64,000 nucleotides of DNA from assembly GCA_965225915.1 (NCBI GenBank), contig OZ245326.1, positions 3,639,273 to 3,703,272 of the forward strand, given 5' to 3'. Positions 28,336-38,197 of this stretch are shown piece after piece (positions within the stretch are counted from its first letter, which is position 1; the number at the start of each line of letters is the position of its first letter). The translations under genes and the position numbers were made by a program. Origin of the DNA: JAAXHH01 sp965225915 (GTDB lineage Bacteria > JAAXHH01). The notes under the pieces were generated by a model that had not been told where the DNA came from, made no database searches, and saw only the letters and a program-made list of their open reading frames with translations.

Positions 28336-29028
28336 TGATGGAATGGCCGCTATGTCGCTACAATGGGAATCGACCGTATCAACGACCAACACAACTCCTT
28401 TCAGATTGGAAGTTCGTGCCGCATGCTATCCAGATATATCGGGCCACCCCTGCAGTCACTGATGTATTTCTCACTACTGTAAGGACTGTCTCTTTGCAGC
28501 ACGCCTACGGCTTTCGATACGACCCTCAGACTATCTCTGTATCCAGTAGAATTGGACCCGTAGCAAAGCTCCCCATGTGCAACCGTCTTCATAACCACTC
28601 ACCATCAGGCCCCGGAGAATAACATGTTTCAAAGCAAGGATTTACGAAAATCTGGCCACCCATCAAAGGCGGAAGCGTGGTTGACGGCGTTTTCCTCTTT
28701 TCCGATCTAATAAATCGGTGGCGGAAGCTGTGTCAAACGGACTTCCGCCCCCTCCGGTCAGAATAACCCTTTCTCCGGCGTCGGAACCAGGATATCCGGA
28801 ACGTCGTTGTGGATGCTGTTCACCCTGGTTCGGACGGGACGCCTTTCGTCGGGTCTACGCGCCAGGTCGTGGAGCGATGGGATAGGCGACATCAGGTCTC
28901 GCCACAGTGTTTAGGAGCTTCCAACGTGCTCCACGGCCGTGACCCGTGGACTTGGCTAATTCGCGAGCCTTCAATAATCGGTGGTCCGTCGAGATGGCCA
29001 GCAGTTAAGAGCAAAGCCCTTGGCTATC
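28336..29028. other. Non-coding or decayed stretch between two IS256 copies
   Basis: No frame with a start signal or known domain. On the minus strand a short tail reading SIHNDVPDILVPTPEKGLF and a stop at about 28758-28826 looks like the C-terminus of a lost protein, and another at 28870-28990 reads protein-like for about 45 codons. Neither could be assigned. Probably debris of the same locus as the methyltransferase fragment upstream on that strand. Confidence 0.45.
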
Positions 29029-29748
29029 TCAGGACCCTCCTCCGAAGAGACCGGGGCCGGTTGCGGCAATGCGCTCGCGCCCACCGCGCGTAGGGCTCGT
29101 GTTGAGGTTTTTCGCCTCGGCACCAGTGCGGGTGTGATTCTCGGCGAGCAGGCGCTTAAGCACCTCGCGGCGAGCGGTGGGGCTGATGGTGTAGCGAACG
29201 CGGTCGTTCTCGGGGAGAATCTCCACCTCATAGAAGTCGTGCTCGAGGTCGAGGTCCTGCCAGCCGTAAGCATCGCGAACTGCGATGTCGAGCGCGACGT
29301 GCAGCCGACGCAGTTCCAGCAGGGTCTCGAAGCCCGTGACGGCGATATGTAAGTCTTTCTTCGAGACCTTGGCGACCGTCTCAGGTGACAAGTCGCGGGT
29401 GTGAAAGAGGTTGTAGACCTTGGTCAGACCGAGCCAGAGGCACTGCATCAGTTCCTTGCGATGCGCGTGGTAGCGCTCGCCGAATTCCGCGAGGCCGGGA
29501 TCGGTGGTCTGCCAGAGCCCGGCAGGGACGGCGAAGGTGTCAAAGCAGTTGGAGGGTGAGTAGCGGAGGTCTTGTTTTAACGTGCCGCTGTACTTACGAG
29601 CCCAAACCTCGTGGAGGGTGGACTGAACCACGGTGAACAGGTCCCAGCGGTCGGAGGTGAAGATATAAAGGGCGTCACTGTAGACAAAGTCCGTCGGCAT
29701 CGACGAAAAGCTCAGGTGCTTAGTGGTGCGAGCGGCGACGAAACAATG
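29029..29748 (-). pseudogene. C-terminal fragment of a restriction-type (Eco57I/MmeI-like) DNA methyltransferase
   Basis: About 240 residues remain. FVYSDALYIFTSDRWDLFTVVQSTLHEVWARKYSGTL, then DLRYSPSNCFDTFAVP, closely resembles the target-recognition/C-terminal part of large adenine methyltransferases of type IIG, BREX and DISARM systems, where Y-S-P-S-D-x-F-E-T-F-P-F-P is a hallmark. The catalytic N-P-P-Y domain and everything N-terminal are gone. At 29748 the sequence switches in frame to an IS256 transposase, giving a 337-residue hybrid frame without its own valid start. Which defence system it came from cannot be told. Confidence 0.72.
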
Positions 29749-30793
29749 GTCAGATGGTCCCAGTGTCTGCGCCACAGCCGGCTGATCGTGGGGATATTGC
29801 TTATCCCAGTGTTCTGCGAAGCGATCCAAAGCGGCCTCGGCCTGCTCCAGGGTAGCGGCCTGGTATATCACCCGGAGATCCTTGGCCACCTGCTTACGGT
29901 CCTTCCAGGAGACGTAGGTCAGGCTGTTACGCACCATGTGTACGATGCAGAGTTGCACCTGGGTCCTGGGATACACCGTCTCTATGGCCTGCGGAAAGCC
30001 CGACAGGCCCGTCGCAGCAGGCGATGAAGATATCAGCAACATTCTTCAGTTCGGTCAGTACGTAGAGCCAGAACTTTGCCCCTTCGTTCTGCTCGATCCA
30101 GAGCCCCAGGAGTTCCTTGTCGCCCGCGCAGGTTAACGCCCAGGGCCCAAGTAGACTGCCTTGTTCCTGATGCTGCCGCTATCACGTATCTTGACGAACA
30201 GGGCATCCAGGAACAGGATCGGGTAGATCTCATCCAGGGGCCGCGACTGCCAGGCCAGGGCCTCGTCGGTCACGGCGTCGGTGATCCGCGAGACCAATTC
30301 GGGCGAGATGGACACCCCGTAGAGATCTTCGATATGGCCCTGGATATCCCGGGTGCTCATGCCCCTTGCGTACATGGAGATGATCTTGTCGTCGAAGTCC
30401 GGCCAGCGTGTCTGGTACTTGCGGATCAACTTCGGATCGAAGCTGCCTTCGCGGGTCCCGGGGGATCTCTACCGGCAGAGCGCCCTTGTCGTCCTTGAGC
30501 GTCTTGGTGGTCTTGCCGTTGCGTGAGTTGCCGCGGTTCCTGCCATCGGGGGCATGCTTCTCGTAGCCGAGATGATCGGTGAGCTCGGCTTCCAGGATCC
30601 GCTCGGCCATGCGCTTCTTCATGCGCTTGAGCAGGCCGTCTTCGCCGAACAGGTCCTCGGCGTCCACCCCGTCTTCCATAAGCTCATCGAGAAGACGGTC
30701 GATCTTACTGGGATTCTTTCTGTCTCTGGCCATAGCAATTCCTCCTTGTGAGCAAGAGGCTATTGCCAGTTACACAAAACTTGTTACAGACTC
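29749..30793 (-). mobile_element. Truncated, frameshifted second IS256 copy
   Basis: Closely similar to the complete element at 26995-28327, in the same orientation. The end at 30767-30793 matches the corresponding inverted repeat. The transposase is broken into at least three frames (N-terminal part 30230-30733, middle 30133-30429, and the C-D-G-L region lost by a frame change near 30010), and the last part of the gene plus the other inverted repeat are deleted at the junction with the methyltransferase fragment. Confidence 0.88.
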
Positions 30794-30872
30794 GCCAAAA
30801 CGCCACCAATTCTCACGCCGACTTTGCATTTTGTCCTTATCTCGAACAGGTTTGACTAGGGTTAATACTCTA

Positions 30873-30918
30873 CGGAATAATAAGTTACGGGCTGGCCAGC
30901 CCGTAACTTATTATTCCG
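30873..30918 (-). terminator. 46-bp perfect palindrome, probable bidirectional terminator
   Basis: A perfect inverted repeat of 23 + 23 bases with the GC core GGGCTGGCCAGCCC and outer arms TTATTATTCCG. It lies 22 bases after the stop codon of the TonB-domain lipoprotein gene, and the outer arm gives a T-rich 3' side in either direction. The same core with one change occurs in the hairpin at 51190-51227, also just after a lipoprotein gene. Confidence 0.7.
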
Positions 30919-30939
30919 ATAATCTATCCCATTGGGAAA

Positions 30940-31389
30940 CTACTGTTCGTCTTTACGTATACTCCTAAATTGATAAGGCATCAATACATAAGCGTCGACA
31001 GGTTTTCCGTTCTTTATTGCCGGAACGAAGCTCCATGTATATGCTTCCATTAATGCTACACTATCCAGTACTGAATGTCCTGAGGGGTATTCAACCCATG
31101 CTGTGTCAACCACCCCATGTGCTGTAATATACAGATAGAGACCTACATCGCCGTCCAACCCATTAATAAGAGACTTAACTTCTGCAGAACTCTGATAATT
31201 AGACACGCCTTGTGGAGGAGTGTCCCATTGCTCTTCCACGGGAGGAATATCCAGCGGGGTGTTTCCAGAAGTTGCCGACACCGAAACCTGGTTTGTTGAT
31301 TCAATATCGGTATCCATACCTTCATTGCTTCCACAGGCAATGAACATCAGCCACAATGTGCATAACGCAGTGTTACGTACTACAATCAT
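30940..31389 (-). CDS. TonB C-terminal-domain lipoprotein
   Basis: 149 residues. N-terminal signal with a lipobox-like FIAC at about residue 19, then a low-complexity linker and a TonB-like C-terminal domain: VGLYLYITAHGVVDTAWVEYPSGHSVLDSVALMEAYTWSFVPAIKNGKPVDAYVLMPYQF, with the family's V-x-x-x-G-x-V-x-x-A pattern and W-x-F-x-P-A. Unlike true TonB it is predicted to be lipid-anchored rather than held by an N-terminal helix, so it may be a stand-alone periplasmic domain. GGGAG lies ten bases before the ATG. A long palindromic terminator follows. Confidence 0.8.
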   Translation of the reverse strand: MIVVRNTALCTLWLMFIACGSNEGMDTDIESTNQVSVSATSGNTPLDIPPVEEQWDTPPQGVSNYQSSAEVKSLINGLDGDVGLYLYITAHGVVDTAWVEYPSGHSVLDSVALMEAYTWSFVPAIKNGKPVDAYVLMPYQFRSIRKDEQ

Positions 31390-31423
31390 GCGATGATTCT
31401 CCCTTTTAAAGTTGTTATACCTT

Positions 31424-31870
31424 TCAGTCTACATTACAAGTTTTCACTATGTGAATATAGCGATTGTATCCCCGCAGAGTCTGCCATGTCCCGTCTTCTA
31501 TAAAACATGAAATAGACTGTATGTGCGTCGTAAAGCTATGATTGCCAATACGATTAGGATGGGATAGCAAGTTAACGAAAAGATCATTGGCATACGATCT
31601 TATAAACACGCTGGATTCGTTTATCGGCATTGAGGCTATATTCTCATGAAAACGAAGGGGAGTATCTAAGTCTGTCGAAGTATGAAGATAAAGTTCGACA
31701 TTTGAGGTATAAAACACGGAGATAATCCCCATGTGTGAACGTACATATCCTGCAATGCTACGGAGGGTTTTGTTTCCGCTGAAATCACCTACGACAGGAA
31801 CGATAAGATTACATCTCTGCATTTCTTTGAGGTAGTTAAATTTGTCGTTATTTACAAGAAACCCGGTCAA
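31424..31870 (-). CDS. Hypothetical protein, C-terminal part of a larger conserved protein
   Basis: 148 residues from a TTG; the frame is open upstream to about 31930 but no good start is seen. NLIVPVVGDFSGNKTLRSIAGYVRSHMGIISVFYTSNVELYL resembles a conserved Rossmann-like protein of unknown function that I recall as roughly twice this length, so the N-terminal half appears missing. SSVFIRS, typical of the same family, follows. Probably a truncated gene; the wrecked IS3 element ends about 60 bases upstream of the open stretch. Confidence 0.5.
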   Translation of the reverse strand: MTGFLVNNDKFNYLKEMQRCNLIVPVVGDFSGNKTLRSIAGYVRSHMGIISVFYTSNVELYLHTSTDLDTPLRFHENIASMPINESSVFIRSYANDLFVNLLSHPNRIGNHSFTTHIQSISCFIEDGTWQTLRGYNRYIHIVKTCNVD

Positions 31871-31984
31871 TTCACCTTCTTCCGTTGTCGAAAGAAGAAT
31901 GTCTCGAAAAGTTGGATATGAATCTAAGCCTTGGGTAGCGTATCAGTCTGAATTCATCATTTTGAATCGGTATCACAAGATAGA

Positions 31985-33248
31985 AGTTACCCCGTTTTCG
32001 TGGACGGTTTAAGAATGGGGATTCAGGCTGTTTTCTTGAACCTCCTTTCGTAGTTTATGGGTGACAGGAATCCGAGGGAAGAGTGTCGTCTCCGGGTATT
32101 GTAGAAGCCCTCGATGTATTGGAACAGGGCAGGTTTGGCCTCTGTCATGGTGGCAAATCGGTTTCGATCAAGCAGTTCACACTCCATGCTGGCTAAGAAG
32201 CTCTCGCACAGGCGTTGTCTGTCATAGCAGTCGTCGGCCGAACCCATGGACGGTCTTACGCCAGCCTGTCTGCATCGCTTGCCGAAGGCCACCGAAGTGT
32301 ACTGTGTACTGTGATCCTTGGTCGCTGTGGTGGATCACCTTGTCAGGTCTACGCTGGCAAAGGGCCATGTCGAGGGCGTCTGTGACTAACTCGCCTCGCA
32401 GATAGTTGGCAATGGACCAGCCGACCACGCGACGACTGAAGGCGTCTATGACCACGGTAAAGATAGAGGAAGCCCGCATGGGTAGGTACGTAGGTGGTAT
32501 CGGCTACCTAGAGCATGTCTGCAGCTTTAGCCGTGAAGTCCCGACGGATCAGATCGGGTGCTTTCTCATTGGACTCCGATCGCCATGTGGTGCGTACGGA
32601 TCTGCGGCGTGACACCCCGCAGATAGAGGTCATGCGCATCAGGCGAGCTACGCGTTTTAACCCAACGCGTATGCCCAACTCGCGCAGTTCGGCATGGATG
32701 CGCTCAAGCGCCCGTAGGTACCCTGGAGCGCTGATGTATCGAGCTGATCCGGCTTAGAAGCATGGCATCCTCTATGACCCTTTTCGAGGCGGACCGCATA
32801 AGCCAAGCGTAGTAGCCGCTGGGGGAGACTTCCAGCAGGCTGGCATAGACGGCGATCCTGATTGGAGGCCTGGTTCGCATTTATGAACGAGAAGACTCTG
32901 GTAATGTCTCGGTCTCCCGGGCGAACCAGGCCGCGGTTTTTGCAAGGATCTCCCGTTCCATCTTGAGCTTTTTGTTCTCACGGCGCAGACGACACAGTTA
33001 GGCCCGATCTTCGGTGGTCAGGCCGTCTTCACGTCTGCCCTTGTCCAGGTTATCCTGTTTGACCCAGTTGCGAATGGCTTGCTCAGGTGGGTTCGAACTC
33101 TTTGGACAGGGTTTCTCAGGCTGCGGCCGGCGCGAACAAGGTCGACCATCTGCTCATCTAGGCCGCTGGATAAGGGGCATGGGATATGGGCATGTGACTC
33201 TCCTTTCGACACAAGAAGTTACATGTACACTTAACCGGGTCAACTCCA
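31985..33248 (-). mobile_element. Degenerate IS3-family element (copy 1)
   Basis: About 1.26 kb. The outer end at 33248 and the inner end near 31985 match those of the element at 43268-44521. Remnants of the DDE transposase occur in several frames: VVIDAFSRRVVGWSIANYLR, KVIHHSDQGSQYT, SMGSADDCYD, ASMECELLDR and YIEGFYNTRRRHSSLG, ending FKKTA at 32023. The upstream half (32480-33210) contains OrfA-like QMVDLVRAGRSLR and many stops. Several frameshifts and stops make it inactive. Confidence 0.85.
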
Positions 33249-33333
33249 GCCTGTGACGGGGCCTCTATTGTGGTAGAGGGCTCAATGGCCGAGTCCATCA
33301 CCCAGGACGTCAACCGTCTTGAATAGCCTGAAC

Positions 33334-36300
33334 CTAATGGCGCTCAGGCTCGTGTTCCAAAGAAACGATTGGCACCGTCGCGCCAAGGGTGGCGCGCGCA
33401 ATGTCCACTAGGTGCTCGTGGTGCGTAAAGAAGAGCACCTGGGTCACTGCCCCCAGTTGCCCGAGCACCCGAAACCCTGCGGCAGCACGCTCGTCGTCGA
33501 AGTTAATGAACAGATCGTCGGCGACGAAGGGGAGAGGCGGTGCCCGATCAAGATAGTCAGAAACCGCCGCAATACGGAGCGCGAGGTAAAGCTGGTCAGC
33601 GGTGCCCGTGCTCATTCCGGGAACGGGTACGGTAGCGCCGTCCGGGCGCACGCCTATCAAATGGGCCCGGTCCTGATCGTCGAAGTCAACGCGAAGGCTG
33701 CCGAACGAATCGCCGGTGAGCGTGGCGAAGAGCTGCCCGGCGCGCTTGAGCAGGGGCGCTTGCTTTTCGCGTCGATAACGGTCGATGGCCCATTGGAGCA
33801 GCAGGGCAGCGACGCGAACACGGGTGTACTGTTCCGCCACCGCCCGCATTTCCGCAAGAGCCTCCTGCCGGACCGTCGCGGCACGCACCGCGGCATCATC
33901 GCCGCCAATGGCCTCGAATGATTGCCGTGCTGCGGTACGGTGTTCTCGGGCTTCGAGGAGACGCTCGTGCAACTCCTTCAACTCCTGTACCAACGATGTC
34001 CCACGAGCTGACACCTGATCCAGGTCGACGTTCTTGCACTCTTCCTCCAACTCCGCGACTGAGAGACCGTCACCTTCCGTGAGAAGCGCATCAAGGGTCT
34101 GCGCCTGTTCCGCCCGAAACACGCGCAATCGATCCGACTTCTCGATTGCAGCCTTGAGTTGATCGACATTTGTAACACCAGCGGTTTCCTGGAGACCATC
34201 GATGACTTCGCGTGCTTCTCGGCGTTCGGCTTCATATTCCTCGATCGCCCGCTCAAGGGTGGCGATAGCCTCGTCCTTCTCCTTCATTAGCTCCCGTAAG
34301 CGATTTGTCTCAGCAAGGCGTCGCTCCAGATGGAGCACGGCCTCTTCGGGCTCGACCTCGGTCAGATCAAGGGCCACCGTCCCCACTAGCTGCGCGACGT
34401 CCTTACTGAACGCGGTCGCGTCGCGTTCGATCTTGCCGATGCGTTCGTGACGCAGTTCATTCACCCTGACGACACTCGTGCGCATTTCATCGATCGTATC
34501 GACCTGCACGGCAACCACCTCTGGGTTGACAGCGAGATCGAATCCCAGCGCAGCGAGCGCGTCAGCCCACTGACTCTGCCACTCCGACCAAGCCGCCTCG
34601 GTCTTCTCAAACGCCTTGCGTATTCGCTCGCCATCGACAGCTGACCGACGATGTGCCTCATCCAATTGTCGTCGTCCTTCTACAGCCCTTTCGTGCTCGC
34701 GCAGCAAATTGACTGCGGCTTCAAGGACGACAGCAAGCGGTTGGCGAGCCAAGTCATCCGTGTTGGTACTGACCGCGGCGAGTTCGTCAAGAACGCTTGT
34801 CCGGGCCTGTACTTCCTGACGACGCAGAGCGGCTACCTGTCGCTCTGCCGTCGCCCGTCGCTCGATCGCGCTCAGCGCTGCCTCGCGAGCTGTCAACCAC
34901 TCCAGCATTTCGTCTGGCGCCAGAGGCTCAAATGGCGCCTCCGACCACATCTCGCACCAATCGGCATCGAGCGTGTTAAGTTGTACGTCGAGCGCCTCAG
35001 CTTCCTTACGGAGGCTGTGGAGGAGCTCCTCCTGTTCCGCGAGCTGGCGCGAAGTCACAGCGAGTCGAGCCGCTGCCTCGGCCTTGTCGAAGCGCAGATC
35101 GGCGAGATCATCGGCTGAGCGCACCGCCCCCTCATACGCGTCGGCCAGTTGATCTTTGGGACCGCCAAAGGCGATAATTTCGGTCTCGGGCACGGACTTT
35201 CCATCCACAAAGCGCCGACGGATCAGTGACCAGCCGGTTTCGCGGTGCTCCCTAGCCTGAGCGAGATCGTTGGGGGCGACCGCCTCTTCGTCGTGGACGA
35301 GCCGTTTGTAGGCCTTGTGTTGGCGGTCGTGCTCCTGCTCCGCAGCTCGAACGCGTTCGCGGCTGCTCTCAATGCGCTGGTCCAGCGTGCGGCACGAGTC
35401 GCGGTGTGACAGCACCGTATCCCGAGGTTGTACAGGCAACGCGATTAGCGTTCTCTCGTCCACGACCTCGGGTCTTAAGAGCTTGAATAACAGCTGGAAA
35501 TCGGCGTGCGCGTCCTCGAATTCCGCTTCGGCGGCACTGATCCGTGTAGCTATGTCGTCGTTGCCATGCGTGGCTCTTGTCACCGCCGCGAGCATCGAAA
35601 TGTCGGTCAGCGTTCCCTGGGCCTCCCGTTGCCGCAGAAGCTCGGCTGCCTTGGTCATTGCTTCCTCTGCTACGGCTTTCGCATTCTCGACGGCTGACAG
35701 GCGCTCACCCCGCCGATTCAAGAGCGTGCGCACAGTGGCAACCTTCGTACGCGCCGGGATGCGTCCGATGAGTTGATCGACATCGTTTGCATCCCAGTCG
35801 AGTTCCGCAGCCAACCGCCGTAAATCCGCTTCAGCACCGGCAAGTTCGGCTCGGCGCTTGGGGAGGTCGGCCCGTCCATCGCGAACCTTGATCCGAATCT
35901 CATGGAGTTGCTCTATGTCGTGCTCATGCAAGATAAGGGCTTCGTCGTAGGTCAGCACCGACCGCTCCGCGCGGGCGACCTCGAGCTGATCCATCAATGT
36001 CTCAACGCGTGCCGCGGCGCTATCATCGTCGCGCTCCACGGCCTGCAGAATTTGGAGGGCGTCATCGGGAAGTGCAGTTGCTTCGCCTAGGTCGGCGATC
36101 GTCTGGTCCAGTTCTGCCTTCCGTCGCACATTTCGGTAGACCAGCCGAATACGTCCGAGCTTTCGTTGCTCGGCGGACGTCTCCTCGATCTCCTTTTCGA
36201 GCGCGGTATAGGTGTCTCGGGCAGCATCGTTGACCTGTTTGAGATCGTGCCACTTGGCAGCCGTTACGGTATGGGCGCGTAGCTCATCATTCGCCTCTTT

Positions 36301-36873
36301 TAGCCGGTCCTCCGCTTGGAAGTATCTTCGCCGCGCCGCCCGGCGCGAGGCCCAGAGGCCGTCCGCATCTTCCTCGAGAGTTTTTAGCGTCTCGCGCAAG
36401 CTGGACAGCCCGGCACCGACCGAGAACAGCATCTGGCCGATCTCGTCCTGGGATTCGAGGATCTCGCGGCCGCCCTGGCGCAGGCGCTCATGATCCATAC
36501 TGAACATGCGTGTGATAAAGCTGCGATCGGCACCGGCTAGGAATGGCGCGAGCGCGCTGTCACCCACAGGGATCGGAATATCCTCTGGTGTGAGCAGAGT
36601 GTCTTTGTTGCCCTTTCTGCGCCGCACTTCCAGCGTTTCGTTGTCATTCTCCAGGACCGCGCCGATGCGCATGCTGGCATAGTCATGGAGGAAATTGAGT
36701 GGCGAGTTGTGGGGGATACCGAAGAGCACGTCCTCGATGGCCGCGAGCGCGGTGGACTTACCAACCTCATTGGGTCCGAACACGACGTGGACGTCCGGAT
36801 TGTGGACAGGCAGCTCAAGCGAGACGTCCGTGAAACGGCCGTAGCGGAGCATATCAAGCCGGTTAATCCGCAT
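33334..36873 (-). CDS. YhaN/Rad50-like AAA ATPase (SMC-type, long coiled coil)
   Basis: 1,179 residues. N-terminal ABC half: MRINRLDMLRYGRF and Walker A FGPNEVGKSTALAAI at about 32-46, with the N-x-x-Q/D segment. Then about 850 residues of heptad-rich coiled coil (many A, E, L, R). C-terminal half: signature-like MSTGTADQLYLALRIAAV, Walker B PFVADDLFINFDDERA and the H-loop FFTHHEHL. This is the architecture of YhaN/SbcC, partner of an Mre11-type nuclease. The gene starts only three bases after the stop of the phosphoesterase gene, so the two proteins should be made together and form an SbcCD-like DNA-end-processing complex. It is the last gene of the cluster. Confidence 0.9.
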   Translation of the reverse strand: MRINRLDMLRYGRFTDVSLELPVHNPDVHVVFGPNEVGKSTALAAIEDVLFGIPHNSPLNFLHDYASMRIGAVLENDNETLEVRRRKGNKDTLLTPEDIPIPVGDSALAPFLAGADRSFITRMFSMDHERLRQGGREILESQDEIGQMLFSVGAGLSSLRETLKTLEEDADGLWASRRAARRRYFQAEDRLKEANDELRAHTVTAAKWHDLKQVNDAARDTYTALEKEIEETSAEQRKLGRIRLVYRNVRRKAELDQTIADLGEATALPDDALQILQAVERDDDSAAARVETLMDQLEVARAERSVLTYDEALILHEHDIEQLHEIRIKVRDGRADLPKRRAELAGAEADLRRLAAELDWDANDVDQLIGRIPARTKVATVRTLLNRRGERLSAVENAKAVAEEAMTKAAELLRQREAQGTLTDISMLAAVTRATHGNDDIATRISAAEAEFEDAHADFQLLFKLLRPEVVDERTLIALPVQPRDTVLSHRDSCRTLDQRIESSRERVRAAEQEHDRQHKAYKRLVHDEEAVAPNDLAQAREHRETGWSLIRRRFVDGKSVPETEIIAFGGPKDQLADAYEGAVRSADDLADLRFDKAEAAARLAVTSRQLAEQEELLHSLRKEAEALDVQLNTLDADWCEMWSEAPFEPLAPDEMLEWLTAREAALSAIERRATAERQVAALRRQEVQARTSVLDELAAVSTNTDDLARQPLAVVLEAAVNLLREHERAVEGRRQLDEAHRRSAVDGERIRKAFEKTEAAWSEWQSQWADALAALGFDLAVNPEVVAVQVDTIDEMRTSVVRVNELRHERIGKIERDATAFSKDVAQLVGTVALDLTEVEPEEAVLHLERRLAETNRLRELMKEKDEAIATLERAIEEYEAERREAREVIDGLQETAGVTNVDQLKAAIEKSDRLRVFRAEQAQTLDALLTEGDGLSVAELEEECKNVDLDQVSARGTSLVQELKELHERLLEAREHRTAARQSFEAIGGDDAAVRAATVRQEALAEMRAVAEQYTRVRVAALLLQWAIDRYRREKQAPLLKRAGQLFATLTGDSFGSLRVDFDDQDRAHLIGVRPDGATVPVPGMSTGTADQLYLALRIAAVSDYLDRAPPLPFVADDLFINFDDERAAAGFRVLGQLGAVTQVLFFTHHEHLVDIARATLGATVPIVSLEHEPERH

Positions 36874-36876
36874 GGC

Positions 36877-38163
36877 CTACTGCCCTTCCGTCGTGATCCG
36901 TGCCGCTAGATAGCCACTTACCTGGCGGATCAAGCTGACGTAGTCGCCGTCGATGGCAGCCTTCAGCACGGCATCTTCTGTATCGGCACGGAGTTCATGT
37001 GGCAGTTTACGCACCAACTCGCCGATATCGACCTCGAGCTGTTGGTGAAGTGCAGTGTCTTTGCTCGCATCCTCCAGCATACGCTGAAGCTCACCTAGCG
37101 CGTCCTCACGGGTGCGAAGGGTTGCGGAATCGAGCACTGGCCGTGTCGCGATGACGATCCGCTCGATCCAAGCCGTTTCCTCGCCGATTCCTAGGGCTGT
37201 GCCCCGCGCGTCTGCAAGAAGATGTTCGGTCGAAGCGAGCAGATTATCGTGGATGTCGCTCGGGCCAGTCAGTTCAATGCGACACGCGAGAAGCCGACCG
37301 TCTGCGTCGTGCGCTGCCGCGTTTTCGATCGCTGTACGCAAACGGTCCACCGCCTCGGTCATTCGCGTGCACCCGTCAACGGGAACAGACAAATGGGTCC
37401 AACGCACGACGTCGCTGGGAACTGAAAGTGCCTCGGTAAGTTCGTTATCCTCGACCGTGACGAGGTACGCACCCTTGGGGCCGGTCTCGCGAATGTGCCG
37501 CCCTTGGAGATTGCCGGGGAAGATCACGTGAGGTCGCTCGTGGAGAATAGCCGCCTGATGCACGTGACCGAGGGCCCAGTAATCGTATCCCTTATTGACA
37601 AGGTCATCGAGCGTGCAGGGGGCATAGTTGGCGTGGCCCCCCATACCACCAAGTCCGCTATGGAGCACGCCGATGTTGAACATACCCGCAATCGGCTCAG
37701 GGTAAGCTGGCACTAGGTTGTCGGCGATATCGCGCTGCCGGAAGCTCTGACCGTGGAGTGCGACATCAAGTTCTTTAAGCTGGAAGGTATCGGGTTTCTG
37801 CGCGGAAAATGTCTTCACGTTCTCGGGGAGAATGAGACGGCGGGTGATCTGGCTCTCGGCATCGTGGTTTCCGTAGAGCAGGAAGACGGGAACACCGGCT
37901 GCCGCGAGCCGGCCCATCTGCCTAACGAAGAAAAGCCCCGTCTGGTAATCACGCCAGTCCCCATCATAGAGATCACCCGCGATGATGACAAAGGCGACTT
38001 CTTCCTGCAGAGTTTGGCCGACAAGGTTCGCAAACGCCTCGCGAGTGGCTGTCTGGATACGGTCAGCAGCACCACCCTCCTGCCCGGCAAGGCCCTTCAG
38101 GGGGCTGTCAAGATGAATGTCTGCTGTGTGGATAAACCGAAATGATGGCAAGGCATACCTCAT
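36877..38163 (-). CDS. YhaO/Mre11-like metallophosphoesterase (DNA exonuclease subunit)
   Basis: 428 residues. Calcineurin-type phosphoesterase motifs in order: FIHTADIHLDS (D-x-H), IIAGDLYDGD (G-D-x-x-D), LLYGNHDAES (G-N-H-D), GVLHSGLGG, and WALGHVHQ (G-H-x-H). All metal ligands are present. The C-terminal 150 residues form the capping/partner-binding region seen in YhaO and SbcD. Start: ATG at 38163 is ten residues before the first motif; the ribosome-binding site is weak. It lies 34 bases after the OLD-family gene and three bases before the YhaN-like ATPase, so the three are probably one operon. Expected role: Mn-dependent 3'-5' or end-trimming nuclease. Confidence 0.9.
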   Translation of the reverse strand: MRYALPSFRFIHTADIHLDSPLKGLAGQEGGAADRIQTATREAFANLVGQTLQEEVAFVIIAGDLYDGDWRDYQTGLFFVRQMGRLAAAGVPVFLLYGNHDAESQITRRLILPENVKTFSAQKPDTFQLKELDVALHGQSFRQRDIADNLVPAYPEPIAGMFNIGVLHSGLGGMGGHANYAPCTLDDLVNKGYDYWALGHVHQAAILHERPHVIFPGNLQGRHIRETGPKGAYLVTVEDNELTEALSVPSDVVRWTHLSVPVDGCTRMTEAVDRLRTAIENAAAHDADGRLLACRIELTGPSDIHDNLLASTEHLLADARGTALGIGEETAWIERIVIATRPVLDSATLRTREDALGELQRMLEDASKDTALHQQLEVDIGELVRKLPHELRADTEDAVLKAAIDGDYVSLIRQVSGYLAARITTEGQ

Positions 38164-38197
38164 TGAAGCACGATTCCGTCAGATCTCTAGCGCATGC

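Noticed and set aside
29029..29748. BREX or DISARM locus
   Set aside because: Only a methyltransferase tail is present; no pglZ, brxC, drmA or drmB features in the window.
26995..30793. Composite transposon formed by two IS256 copies
   Set aside because: Both are in the same orientation and the second lacks one inverted repeat; the exact 8-bp duplication belongs to the first copy alone, which therefore moved by itself.
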